Source: Bacteroidota bacterium
Lineage (GTDB): Bacteria > Bacteroidota > Bacteroidia > JABDFU01
NCBI GenBank assembly: GCA_016183775.1
Contig: JACPDY010000005.1
Location: 46,497-110,496, forward strand
Reading direction: 5' to 3'
DNA length: 64,000 nt
How positions within the stretch are numbered: position 1 is the first letter of the stretch; every line of letters starts with the position of its first letter. Positions 27,701 to 35,359 of the stretch are shown here, in pieces. Made by a program: the position numbers and the translations under genes. The notes under the pieces are model-generated. The model saw only the letters and a program-made list of their open reading frames with translations, made no database searches and was not told the origin of the DNA.

Positions 27701-27745
27701 CACCGATTGCATCGGTGGTTATTGTTGTTTAACTCCTTCGGGGTT
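27701..27745. repeat. REP-like two-hairpin unit, inverted relative to 27109-27154
   Basis: CACCGAT-TGC-ATCGGTG (27701-27717) is joined by a GTTATTGTTGTTT linker to AACTCC-TTC-GGGGTT (27731-27745). The linker is the reverse complement of the one in the other unit, while the first stem has a different sequence that still pairs. Confidence 0.78.
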
Positions 27746-27752
27746 TATTTAC

Positions 27753-28721
27753 TTAATCCCTTAAATCTGTGCTAAACAAGGAATCAACAAACTCATGCTT
27801 ATTAAATACCTGCAAGTCCTCCATCTTCTCTCCAACCCCGATATATTTCACCGGTATCTTAAACTGATCTGAGATGCCAATTACCACACCGCCTTTGGCT
27901 GTACCATCCAGTTTGGTGATCGCCAAAGCATTCACATCTGTTGCAGCAGTAAATTGCCTGCATTGTTCTATCGCGTTCTGACCGGTAGATCCATCCAGCA
28001 CAAGTAGTACCTCATGCGGAGCATCGGGCACAACTTTTTGCATCACCTTTTTTATTTTGCTCAACTCATTCATCAGGTTCACCCTATTGTGCAGGCGACC
28101 CGCTGTGTCAATGATTACAACATCTGAGCCTTTTGAAACGGCTGATGTAAGTGTGTCAAAAGCAACAGAGGCGGGGTCCGCGTTCATACCTTGTGAAACG
28201 ATCTGTACCCCAATACGTTCCGACCAAATGGTTAACTGATCAACCGCTGCGGCTCTGAATGTATCTGCTGCGCCAAGCATTACATTGGCCCCCGCTTTTT
28301 TAAACTGATAGGCCAGCTTACCGATGGTGGTTGTTTTACCAACTCCATTTACCCCCACAACCATGATCACGTAAGGCTTTTTGCTTTGAGGAAGAGTAAA
28401 TTCACCGATTTGATCAGCGGTATCGCTTTGCACCATTAACGCGGAGATCTCTTCACGCAAAATTTTGTTCAGTTCGTCCGTTTCAACTTTCCGCTGCTTC
28501 TCCACGCGTTTTTGAATGCGGTCAATGATCTTCATCGTTGTATCCACACCTACATCCGAAGTGATCAATATCTCTTCCAGGCTGGCCAATACTTCGTGGT
28601 CGACAGTGGCCTTGCCGGTGATCGCTTTGGCCAATCTTGAAAAAAAAGTCTGCTTGGTTACAAACAGTCCTTTATCAAGCTTTTCTTTTTTGTCTTTGCT
28701 GAATATGCTTAAAATCCCCAT
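27753..28721 (-). CDS. ftsY: Signal recognition particle receptor FtsY
   Basis: About 322 residues; SRP GTPase that docks ribosome-nascent chains at the membrane translocon. The ATG at 28721 is preferred to that at 28763 because MGILSIFSKDKKEKL is the usual short Bacteroidota N terminus. The N domain covers about 1-110; the G domain has G1 GVNGVGKTTTIGKL, DTFRAAAVDQL, G3 DTAGRLHN and G4 TKLDGTAKGG. No long acidic A domain is present. It is downstream of rpmB-rpmG-DUF4295, the standard Bacteroidota order, with a terminator-like hairpin between. Confidence 0.95.
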   Translation of the reverse strand: MGILSIFSKDKKEKLDKGLFVTKQTFFSRLAKAITGKATVDHEVLASLEEILITSDVGVDTTMKIIDRIQKRVEKQRKVETDELNKILREEISALMVQSDTADQIGEFTLPQSKKPYVIMVVGVNGVGKTTTIGKLAYQFKKAGANVMLGAADTFRAAAVDQLTIWSERIGVQIVSQGMNADPASVAFDTLTSAVSKGSDVVIIDTAGRLHNRVNLMNELSKIKKVMQKVVPDAPHEVLLVLDGSTGQNAIEQCRQFTAATDVNALAITKLDGTAKGGVVIGISDQFKIPVKYIGVGEKMEDLQVFNKHEFVDSLFSTDLRD

Positions 28722-28787
28722 GTTCTCATGATCCTCCGAAGGGAGGATATATTGTTTTCCCATTAAAGGGAGAAATAAATATTAAAC

Positions 28788-28823
28788 TAAAAAAGCTCCC
28801 TTCGTAAAGAAAGAAGCTTTTAC
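28788..28823 (-). terminator. Probable intrinsic terminator after DUF4295
   Basis: On the minus strand AAAAGCT and AGCTTTT pair, with an inner CTTC/GAAG stem, and a run of T follows. It lies after the DUF4295 stop and before ftsY, so it may separate or attenuate the ribosomal-protein transcript from ftsY. Confidence 0.55.
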
Positions 28824-28841
28824 AAATTTTATACACAGGCA

Positions 28842-28997
28842 TTACTTAGCTGCCAAAAAATCTTTTATGTGATCGTTGTGAACGATCTCCTCTTTAAATG
28901 TATAAGCCCCTGTTTTAGGTGACTTTGTCATCTTTATCACTTTAGTAAAGTTATTTCCTTTACCTGTTTTTAATGTTGCTACAACTTTCTTTGCCAT
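28842..28997 (-). CDS. DUF4295 small basic protein
   Basis: 51 residues, beginning MAKKVVATLKTGKGNNFTKV and ending HIKDFLAAK. It is very basic at the N terminus and matches the short DUF4295 proteins that Bacteroidota encode between rpmG and ftsY. Its role is unknown, but size, charge and constant position beside L28 and L33 suggest a ribosome-associated function (inference). It lies 70 bases downstream of rpmG. Confidence 0.85.
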   Translation of the reverse strand: MAKKVVATLKTGKGNNFTKVIKMTKSPKTGAYTFKEEIVHNDHIKDFLAAK

Positions 28998-29067
28998 TTT
29001 GTTATGTTATTGAGTTATTAAGGTATTAAGTTGTGGTTTACTTAACCGACAGCTGATAACTAACAAC

Positions 29068-29250
29068 TTATTTAATTTCTTTGTGGAGAGTTACTTTTTT
29101 CAGAATGGGATTGAATTTTTTCAACTCCAAACGATCAGGTGTATTCTTTTTATTTTTGGTAGTGATATACCTGGATGTTCCGGGCATACCGCTCTCTTTA
29201 TGTTCGGTACACTCCATTATAACCTGTATTCTGCTTCTACTTCTTGCCAT
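29068..29250 (-). CDS. rpmG: 50S ribosomal protein L33
   Basis: 60 residues of bL33. Motifs: [19 protein letters not shown] (about 10-28), [19 protein letters not shown] and the VTLHKEIK end. It lacks the CxxC pairs of zinc-ribbon L33, as is usual for this Bacteroidota form. It follows rpmB by 18 bases, so the two are co-transcribed. Confidence 0.97.
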   Translation of the reverse strand: MARSRSRIQVIMECTEHKESGMPGTSRYITTKNKKNTPDRLELKKFNPILKKVTLHKEIK

Positions 29251-29268
29251 TTTGTTTTAAGCTTTATA

Positions 29269-29508
29269 TTATTTATTTAAAAAACCTTTTTCACGTGCTT
29301 CTTTCACAGCGGCATTAACACCCTTTTTATTGATGGTGCGCAAAGCCGAAGTACTTACACGTATAGTGATCCATTTGTTTTCTTCAGGAAGAAAAAATTT
29401 TTTGGTCTTCAGATTCACGTTAAATTTTCTCTTCGATTTACGATTTGAGAAAGATACTTTATGGCCCGTGATCGCCTTTTTTCCTGTTATTTCACAAATT
29501 CTTGACAT
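29269..29508 (-). CDS. rpmB: 50S ribosomal protein L28
   Basis: 79 residues of bL28, with the SRICEITGKKAITGHKVSFS start, the KRKFNVNLKTKKFF strand and the STSALRTINKKGV end. First gene of the rpmB-rpmG-DUF4295 group; a promoter (TTG, 19 bases, GATATTTG) lies about 45 bases upstream. Confidence 0.97.
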   Translation of the reverse strand: MSRICEITGKKAITGHKVSFSNRKSKRKFNVNLKTKKFFLPEENKWITIRVSTSALRTINKKGVNAAVKEAREKGFLNK

Positions 29509-29824
29509 GTGGTAGGTATTTAACTAATTTATCCCTTTTTAATAGTAGGGGTGCAAATATCGGAGATTTTATTGAATTGGCAAGATACTTACGGTAAATT
29601 TATTTGCCAAAGAGGCTTTTTGTTGATCCGGTTTTGTTTTGTAATCAAGTTCGTTAATATCTGATAAACAGGTATTTACATCATATTCAGGATCAATTGA
29701 AACTTCGCTTACACTTAAAATATCGCTTTCGGGCGGGGTTTTACCGCTATAACCTGCCCCTTAAAGTGAGCATTATTAGCCTTTAAATAGACGATACGTC
29801 ATGGTAATTAAAGAGGGCGTTACA
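29509..29824. other. 316-bp intergenic region with promoter and possible gene remnant
   Basis: The left part carries the rpmB promoter. On the minus strand 29569-29760 is open for 64 codons without any ATG (a TAA lies just upstream); it would read GAGYSGKTPPESD... and ends VSILPIQ. Its codons look like normal coding sequence, so it may be the 3' end of a deleted gene, but I do not recognise it. The remainder holds nothing visible. Confidence 0.4.
29554..29583 (-). promoter_or_regulatory. Promoter for rpmB-rpmG-DUF4295
   Basis: On the minus strand TTG (29583-29581) is separated by 19 bases from GATATTTG (29561-29554), one mismatch from the Bacteroidota TAnnTTTG box. It gives a leader of about 40-45 bases. 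Confidence 0.5.
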
Positions 29825-31369
29825 CTAAAACTGTAAATAGATCGGCATCACCTGATCGGCCTGCTTTACCTGAACGGCCAACCAGATAAATATAAAGAGC
29901 AGGGCAACCTTTCCGATAACCGGCATATCGGTCACTAAATTTTCCAATTTAAGCTGCATCCCTTTCGGAGTAAAGTGAATAAGGTAACCGATCCCCATAA
30001 CAGCAAAAACAGCGGTATAGGCCTGCATCATAGGGATAAATGCTTTACCATTGAAGTTGCCGGTGATCTGCCGGATAATAATGATTGCATCATCGAACGT
30101 ATTCGCTTTAAAAAATATCCAACAAAAACAAACAAAATGAAAGGTGAAGACGATGCTGAGGAGATGAGAGATTTGAGATGTGAGATTTGAGAGTTTAGAA
30201 GTCGGAAGTCGGAAGTCGGGAGTCGGAAGTTCTTGATTTGACTTCGGACTTCGGACTTCGGACTCCTGTCTCCTATTAAAGAATTTCTTCCTAATATCCA
30301 TAATCATCTTATCTATAGCTAAAGCCACTCCATGCATCCCGCCCCAGAAAACAAATTTCAAGCTGGCACCGTGCCACAGGCCGCCAAGCAGCATGGTCAG
30401 CATAAGGTTTATGTATAAGCGTATTTTTCCTTTCCGGTTTCCTCCAAGCGCTATATACAGGTAATCCCGCAACCACGAGGAAAGTGAAATGTGCCACCTC
30501 CGCCAGAATTCAGTAATGCTTGATGACTGGTAAGGCAGATCGAAGTTCATTGGTATTTTAAACCCCATCCATTGCGCCATGCCTATGGCCATATCGGAAT
30601 ATCCCGAAAAATCACAATAAATAACCATGGCATAACCATACACCCCGAACAAACACTCAATACCTGAGTAGCGTGCAGGATCATCAAAAATATACTGCAC
30701 AAAATTGACATAAATGAAATCGGATATCACAATCTTCTTAAAAAGTCCGCCCAGTATAAGATACAGACCCCTGCCAATATCCTGCTGCGTTACGAGAATG
30801 TCCTGACGTATCTGCGGAATAAAGTCAGACGCCCTTACAATAGGCCCCATGACCAACTTTGGAAAAAAGGAAAGAAAAAATAAATAATCAAGGAAACTTG
30901 TTACGGGCTTAAATTGCCCTCTATATACATCGATCGTATAACTTAAATTTTCGAATGTATAAAAAGAAATACCAATAGGAAGTACAAGATTAAGCGGCTC
31001 TAAACGTCCCAGTTGCGCGTCATTAATGATACTGATGAACAGATCGGTATACTTGAAATAACAAAGCAGCCCTAGGTTGATGATTACACTGAAAAACAAA
31101 AGCGCTTTCTTTTTGGCCGGTGTATTGACTCTGTAGATCCAGTTTGACAAACTGAAATCAACTATGGCGGATATGATGATCAGTGAAACATAAAAACCGC
31201 AGGCCTTGTAAAAAAAGTACAGCGAAAAGATCGTAAAATATATTACACGCGTTAATTTTTTTTTGTACAGGAACTGGTAAAAGAAGAAAAAGATGAAAAT
31301 GAAAAACAAAAAGAAGCCACTGTTAAACAATAAAGGATCTTTGGCATTGTACGTAAGCTGCTCAAGCAT
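29825..31369 (-). CDS. MBOAT family O-acyltransferase with 7-base-repeat insertion
   Basis: About 514 residues with some ten membrane helices, of the AlgI/DltB-type MBOAT family that moves acyl groups, often acetyl, onto surface glycans. The catalytic His is in LLGGLWHGASLK (about 331), and the family motifs PIGISFYTFENLSY and EFWRRWHISLSSWLRDYLY are intact. The ATG at 31369 is chosen over a GTG at 31390. Between about residues 364 and 407 an extra hydrophilic stretch (from FFNRRQESEV to SQISHLLSIV) is encoded by two arrays of 7-base repeats and splits two helices; it is absent from typical family members. Two SGNH hydrolase genes precede it on the same strand, a usual O-acetylation pairing. 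Confidence 0.9.
   Translation of the reverse strand: MLEQLTYNAKDPLLFNSGFFLFFIFIFFFFYQFLYKKKLTRVIYFTIFSLYFFYKACGFYVSLIIISAIVDFSLSNWIYRVNTPAKKKALLFFSVIINLGLLCYFKYTDLFISIINDAQLGRLEPLNLVLPIGISFYTFENLSYTIDVYRGQFKPVTSFLDYLFFLSFFPKLVMGPIVRASDFIPQIRQDILVTQQDIGRGLYLILGGLFKKIVISDFIYVNFVQYIFDDPARYSGIECLFGVYGYAMVIYCDFSGYSDMAIGMAQWMGFKIPMNFDLPYQSSSITEFWRRWHISLSSWLRDYLYIALGGNRKGKIRLYINLMLTMLLGGLWHGASLKFVFWGGMHGVALAIDKMIMDIRKKFFNRRQESEVRSPKSNQELPTPDFRLPTSKLSNLTSQISHLLSIVFTFHFVCFCWIFFKANTFDDAIIIIRQITGNFNGKAFIPMMQAYTAVFAVMGIGYLIHFTPKGMQLKLENLVTDMPVIGKVALLFIFIWLAVQVKQADQVMPIYLQF
30161..30267. repeat. Two heptanucleotide arrays inside the MBOAT gene
   Basis: 30161-30195 holds five units of the GAGATTT type. 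30199-30267 holds GTCGGAA/GTCGGGA units followed by inverted ACTTCGG units (three copies), which can fold into a hairpin. All are in frame within the coding sequence. The first word matches the array at 32594, the second those at 9438 and 34274. Confidence 0.9.
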
Positions 31370-31393
31370 TTTATGATGGTCGATGTTCACGTT

Positions 31394-32764
31394 CTATTTC
31401 CTGTTTTCAACGTAATTGTTATACTTCGCGAGAATAGCTTTATACATCAATTCGGCCTGAATGATATATCCACGTGCGCCAAAGTGAAGCCGGTCTTTTG
31501 CTGTAAGTTTGGCTTTATACCATTGGGCCATCGATCCATATCCGCCCATAACCGCATACAGGTCCCAATAAGCCAGATTATTATTCTTACAATACCTTAT
31601 AACTGCATTCCGGGCGTCAAGCATGTCCGGATTTTTCACTCTTCCTTTACGTGTCCGCCTGTATGAATCGCCGGGTGTTGTAAGCAAAAAAGCTGCTCCT
31701 GGATTGGCCTTCCTGATAGCAGTCACCAACGTATCTATATTACCGTAAAACTTATTCTTATCAAAAGCGGCCGTATATCCTTCGTTCGTACCCAAAGAAA
31801 TAATAACGAGGTCGGGCTTCAAGAGCGGAAGCTGCTCTACAAAATACTGAGATCGGGTATAATGCTTGTACTCCGCCCCATTCACACCGATCATATTATA
31901 TAAAATACCCGGTTTATCATTTTCAAGCAGCATACCGAATATTTGTGCGCAGGTTTGAGAGGTATTACGCGGGCATGATTTAATGATAATATTCCGGTAA
32001 GGTTTATCAAATGTTAAAACGCTGGTGTATTTATTTTCACCGGCAATTGAGTTGTTTATATACCCGATCTCATTGTACAGCGAATCATAAACAGCGAAAT
32101 CAAAATTCTCCTCACTCCTGTCGTGAAACAATGTAAGTTTTGTAAAACTGTAATCCAGCCCCTCCTGGTCCTTGACCATCAGTTTGATCTCGGCGGCCGT
32201 ATCGCCTGTTTCAATTGTGATTCCTCCTATACCAATAGGAAGTGGTTGTTCAGGAAACACATTGCGTTTATATTGCCAGGCTACATTGGTGGAAGTTTTA
32301 TAACTGATCGGCTCGTTTGTTTTTGCTACACGGTAGGGGAATACAAATCCCCGGCCAGCATTTCCAAAATCGCACTGAAAATTCTGCCTCAGTTTCCCGG
32401 AAAAGTGATCTGCCTGAATATGCGAATCGCCAATGTGTACAACATTCACCCGACCTTCTTTGGTCTTCTGAAGTTGTACCAGTTTTTCGTAAAATGGCTG
32501 CAGAGCAACACTATCATTATAAACAATATTTGAATCCACTACAATAAATGGATAATGGGGAAGAATAGTATCAAGGATGACCTGGGACAAGGAGATTTGA
32601 GATGTGAGAAGTAAGATAGGAAACAGGAGATATGAGATATGAGATATGAGACATGAGATATGAGACAAAAGGCAACCTTGAACACCTGGGCTGAGCGTAG
32701 CCGAAGCGTTGAACCTTGAACCTTGAACCTTGAACATAATATCTTTATACTTTTTTTCTAACAT
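31394..32764 (-). CDS. SGNH/GDSL hydrolase-like protein whose N terminus is encoded by 7-base repeats
   Basis: 456 residues in the longest ATG frame; another ATG is at 32737. Block I is VVHIGDSHIQADH (GDS nucleophile, about 112), block III VIISLGTNEGY, and block V DRLHFGARGY with the Asp-His pair. The protein is likely periplasmic and acts with the MBOAT protein, which starts 24 bases downstream, in acetyl transfer to a glycan. The first 60 residues, including the hydrophobic YLLFPILLLTSQIS stretch that would serve as signal peptide, come from arrays of GAGATAT and TTGAACC units. No ATG lies between the arrays and the catalytic domain, so translation must pass through or begin within them. 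Confidence 0.85.
   Translation of the reverse strand: MLEKKYKDIMFKVQGSRFNASATLSPGVQGCLLSHISCLISHISYLLFPILLLTSQISLSQVILDTILPHYPFIVVDSNIVYNDSVALQPFYEKLVQLQKTKEGRVNVVHIGDSHIQADHFSGKLRQNFQCDFGNAGRGFVFPYRVAKTNEPISYKTSTNVAWQYKRNVFPEQPLPIGIGGITIETGDTAAEIKLMVKDQEGLDYSFTKLTLFHDRSEENFDFAVYDSLYNEIGYINNSIAGENKYTSVLTFDKPYRNIIIKSCPRNTSQTCAQIFGMLLENDKPGILYNMIGVNGAEYKHYTRSQYFVEQLPLLKPDLVIISLGTNEGYTAAFDKNKFYGNIDTLVTAIRKANPGAAFLLTTPGDSYRRTRKGRVKNPDMLDARNAVIRYCKNNNLAYWDLYAVMGGYGSMAQWYKAKLTAKDRLHFGARGYIIQAELMYKAILAKYNNYVENRK
32594..32737. repeat. Heptanucleotide arrays, GAGATAT and TTGAACC families
   Basis: Eleven 7-base units of the GAGATAT type (32594-32670; three identical copies in a row at 32629-32649), then TTGAACC units (32711-32737). 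Between them (32689-32710) is CTGAGCGTAGCCGAAGCG, a word seen widely as a separate dispersed repeat in Bacteroidota. All lie within the N-terminal coding part of the SGNH gene. Confidence 0.92.
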
Positions 32765-34142
32765 ACGTTTTATATTCTGTCATTAAATGTTTATACAATA
32801 AGTCAGCGATTTTTCTCGCTCCTCTGAAATTCGGATGTGTATAATCTTTGTTTGCGAGTACAGTATCGCCCTGCACCCACTTTACCATGGAATTATAGCC
32901 ACCCATCGCTTCATACAAATTCCAAAAAGCCACGTCTGTTTTTTGTGCCACACGCTTTTGTATATCGATCACCAATGGTACCGAAGGATCCGTTATATAT
33001 TCACCATCCCGACGGATGCTTTTGTCACCCGCGCTTATAATAAGTATACTTGTGTTTGGCATCGCGGCTTTCAAATGATTGACCACCTCTGTCATACCCC
33101 GCTCATACCAGGAAAAATCGGTTACTTTTTCGTTCACCACATTAACGCCGTAATGAAGAATAATTAATCCATAATCAAGCCGGCTATTTATTCCCGACAG
33201 AATATCCGCCGGTATTTTAGTAAGCGGCATACCGGAATTCCCGCGGAAAGAAAAATTATCGACATATACACCACTGTCGCCTTCGAGGCTAAAACCAAAT
33301 ACATTCACCCGATCCTGGCACTGAAAAGCCGCCTGCACCGATTGTACGGGATACCCCTTCAGCAGCTGCAATTCATTAACAGCCGATGTTCCATCAAGGG
33401 AAAAGTTCCGCCCCCCTGCTGTTACATAATTTGAAGGTCCTTTAGCTGATCCGTAGAACAATCTCACATTATAAAACCGGTTGAGTCTGTTTTTTGAAAC
33501 AGCACTGTATTTTACCCAACTACCCGGGCCGGTTGTCGCCCGATCAGCGGTGCCTACTGTTGCCGGAACAAAATCAAAACCCGAAATACCTAGCACATGA
33601 TTAGCCCCTGAATGATCGAGCAGTGTATATGTTTGCCAATTACCCGAAAAAGTATGCAGAATAGTTTGCCTGAAGCCTGCCACGATCGATGTTACAGGCA
33701 TAAAGCCAACCCCGATACCCCCAAATGTATCTTGCAAAGTGCTCCTGAGGTCCTGCGTAACAAGATCGCCCTCTATCATTGAGTCGCCGAAATAACCGAT
33801 ACGTGTTTTTTTCTGCTTTTGTTGAGTTTGAAAAAGGGATTCAAAAAAATGCCTCAGTTCCGGAAGACTGTCTGATCCGAAATCGATGACGGAGGCCGGA
33901 TCGGCCTTGAATGCCGCGCGCGTTATGCTATCCGCCCTGATCACAGAATCCGTCAGCAGCCTCCCGCTTAAAGGCGACTTCCTGTAAAGCCCCGTGGTTT
34001 TTATGTCGGACAACAGATCAACCCGCTTAAACTTATATCTGCCAAGCCTGAATGAAGAATCCGTTAATGAAAGCAAAATCAGAAGAAGTACGATCACCAA
34101 CGTGATCAATGCTGTTTGCCTGAGCCGGTTCAAAGCCTCCAT
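32745..34142 (-). CDS. SGNH/GDSL hydrolase-like membrane-anchored protein
   Basis: 465 residues. One N-terminal helix (about 10-27, TALITLVIVLLLILLSL) anchors a periplasmic SGNH domain: block I IGYFGDSMIEGD (about 117), LIILHYGVNVVN in the block III position, and block V DYTHPNFRGARKIAD with Asp and His. The block III Asn is within HYGVNVV. It is a paralogue of the next gene and ends 20 bases inside it, so the two are translationally linked. Together with the MBOAT gene this forms a likely glycan O-acetylation operon. Confidence 0.88.
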   Translation of the reverse strand: MEALNRLRQTALITLVIVLLLILLSLTDSSFRLGRYKFKRVDLLSDIKTTGLYRKSPLSGRLLTDSVIRADSITRAAFKADPASVIDFGSDSLPELRHFFESLFQTQQKQKKTRIGYFGDSMIEGDLVTQDLRSTLQDTFGGIGVGFMPVTSIVAGFRQTILHTFSGNWQTYTLLDHSGANHVLGISGFDFVPATVGTADRATTGPGSWVKYSAVSKNRLNRFYNVRLFYGSAKGPSNYVTAGGRNFSLDGTSAVNELQLLKGYPVQSVQAAFQCQDRVNVFGFSLEGDSGVYVDNFSFRGNSGMPLTKIPADILSGINSRLDYGLIILHYGVNVVNEKVTDFSWYERGMTEVVNHLKAAMPNTSILIISAGDKSIRRDGEYITDPSVPLVIDIQKRVAQKTDVAFWNLYEAMGGYNSMVKWVQGDTVLANKDYTHPNFRGARKIADLLYKHLMTEYKTYVRKKV

Positions 34143-34273
34143 ATCTGCTATAAATATAGCCCGTAAATTACTGTATTAAAACAGGCCCAACAGGACTTAT
34201 AAACATTGAGAAGGGGAAAAAGTTAGTGATTATAAATTATACATTAAACATGATAAATTGTCGCATTTTGAAA

Positions 34274-34406
34274 AAGTCGGAAGTCGGAAGTCCGAAGATG
34301 GAAGTCTTCCGGCTTCGGACTTCCGGCTTCCAATCTTTAAATATATCTATACGGAAATTTATCCCGCTCGCATTATACAACCAACTGACAACTGACAACC
34401 AATTAC
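34274..34406. repeat. Heptanucleotide hairpin, GTCGGAA family, plus CTGACAA units
   Basis: 34274-34333: left units AGTCGGA, right units CTTCGGA/CTTCCGG, forming a hairpin. 34378-34406: CTGACAA units repeated twice with CAACCAA flanks. Both lie in the 269-base spacer upstream of the membrane SGNH gene and next to the 3' end of the aminotransferase gene. Confidence 0.85.
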
Positions 34407-34411
34407 CAAAA

Positions 34412-35266
34412 TCATTCCACCTTTTTTGTAACGTACTCATTGAGTTTATCGGTAAGCGACTTGGAGGTATTGTTAAAGTAACGCTTGTTTTTATACGCGC
34501 CTACCCAACGTAAACCGCTTATTACATTAGTAAGAAAAAGTTCATCGGCACTGAGAAGCACACTCTGTGCCAGGTTAATCTCATAAACCGCAATTCGGTT
34601 TTTAAAAGCCACTTCGATGATCTTTTTGCGTAATACACCATCGACACATCCTTCACTTACAGGTGGAGTGTATAACACACCGTTCTTTACTGCAAAAATA
34701 TTCGAATTGATAGATTCAATGACATCGCCTTTGGCATTCATCACCACACAATCATCCAATTGCTGTTTAACTTTGTGAGCGCCGGCCAATACATATAACA
34801 AAGCATTTCCCGACTTTATCGTTGACATCGGGTTCTGCTGCTTCTTTATCTCGCTGAAAATATCAATATTAAAACCTTTTTGATTCAGGATATATTCATT
34901 CTCAGGAATGCTGATCACTTCTATTACATAGGAGGTTGAATTATCCTTTGGAGTATAAAACCCTTCCCCGTTTCTGAAAACCGTGATACGTATACGACCT
35001 CCGGCAGTTATATTATTCGCCTTGATAAGCTCGGTAATCTGATTCAGAAAAAAACTCAGAGTGTATTGGGGCGAAAGATCCATTTTGAGAAGCCCGACTC
35101 CTTTCAATAATCGGGTAATGTGATCGCTCAAGAATAAGGGCTGGCCGTTCATCACACGAATGGTCTCAAACAGTGAATCACCAAAACGAAATGCACGATT
35201 ATCAACCTTCAGAAGGGGTTCATCAGCGTTGACCAGCTTGCCGTTAAAATTTAAAAAAACTGACAT
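34412..35266 (-). CDS. Class IV aminotransferase (PLP fold type IV)
   Basis: 284 residues of the branched-chain aminotransferase/aminodeoxychorismate lyase/D-amino-acid transaminase family. The RFGDSLFETIRV motif (about 27-38) begins the PLP fold; the PLP Lys is in STIKSGNALLY (about 155), and GDVIESINSNIFAV with GVLRKKIIE are the phosphate-binding parts. The length and ESINSN loop suit 4-amino-4-deoxychorismate lyase or a BCAT-like enzyme, but I cannot choose. A near-perfect promoter (TTTG, 20 bases, TAAGTTTG) ends four bases before the ATG, indicating a leaderless transcript. Confidence 0.88.
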   Translation of the reverse strand: MSVFLNFNGKLVNADEPLLKVDNRAFRFGDSLFETIRVMNGQPLFLSDHITRLLKGVGLLKMDLSPQYTLSFFLNQITELIKANNITAGGRIRITVFRNGEGFYTPKDNSTSYVIEVISIPENEYILNQKGFNIDIFSEIKKQQNPMSTIKSGNALLYVLAGAHKVKQQLDDCVVMNAKGDVIESINSNIFAVKNGVLYTPPVSEGCVDGVLRKKIIEVAFKNRIAVYEINLAQSVLLSADELFLTNVISGLRWVGAYKNKRYFNNTSKSLTDKLNEYVTKKVE

Positions 35267-35270
35267 ACGA

Positions 35271-35302
35271 CAAACTTACATGATTCAGTTATAAAAGGCA
35301 AA
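35271..35302 (-). promoter_or_regulatory. Consensus Bacteroidota promoter for the class IV aminotransferase
   Basis: TTTG (35302-35299) and TAAGTTTG (35278-35271) are separated by 20 bases on the minus strand, a full match to the TTTG/TAnnTTTG consensus. The start codon follows after four bases. Confidence 0.65.
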
Positions 35303-35359
35303 GATTTTGCTCCGGGGAAGCTCTTTTGTTCTTTAAATCCACCACAATCATCAAAAAAA

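Noticed and set aside
29017..29060. A further 7-base array between DUF4295 and rpmG
   Set aside because: TTATTGAG/TATTAAG words are present but the spacing is 7, 8 and 9, so it does not meet the strict period of the other loci.
29068..29250. Loss of zinc-binding cysteines in L33 as an anomaly
   Set aside because: The cysteine-free form of L33 is normal in this phylum.
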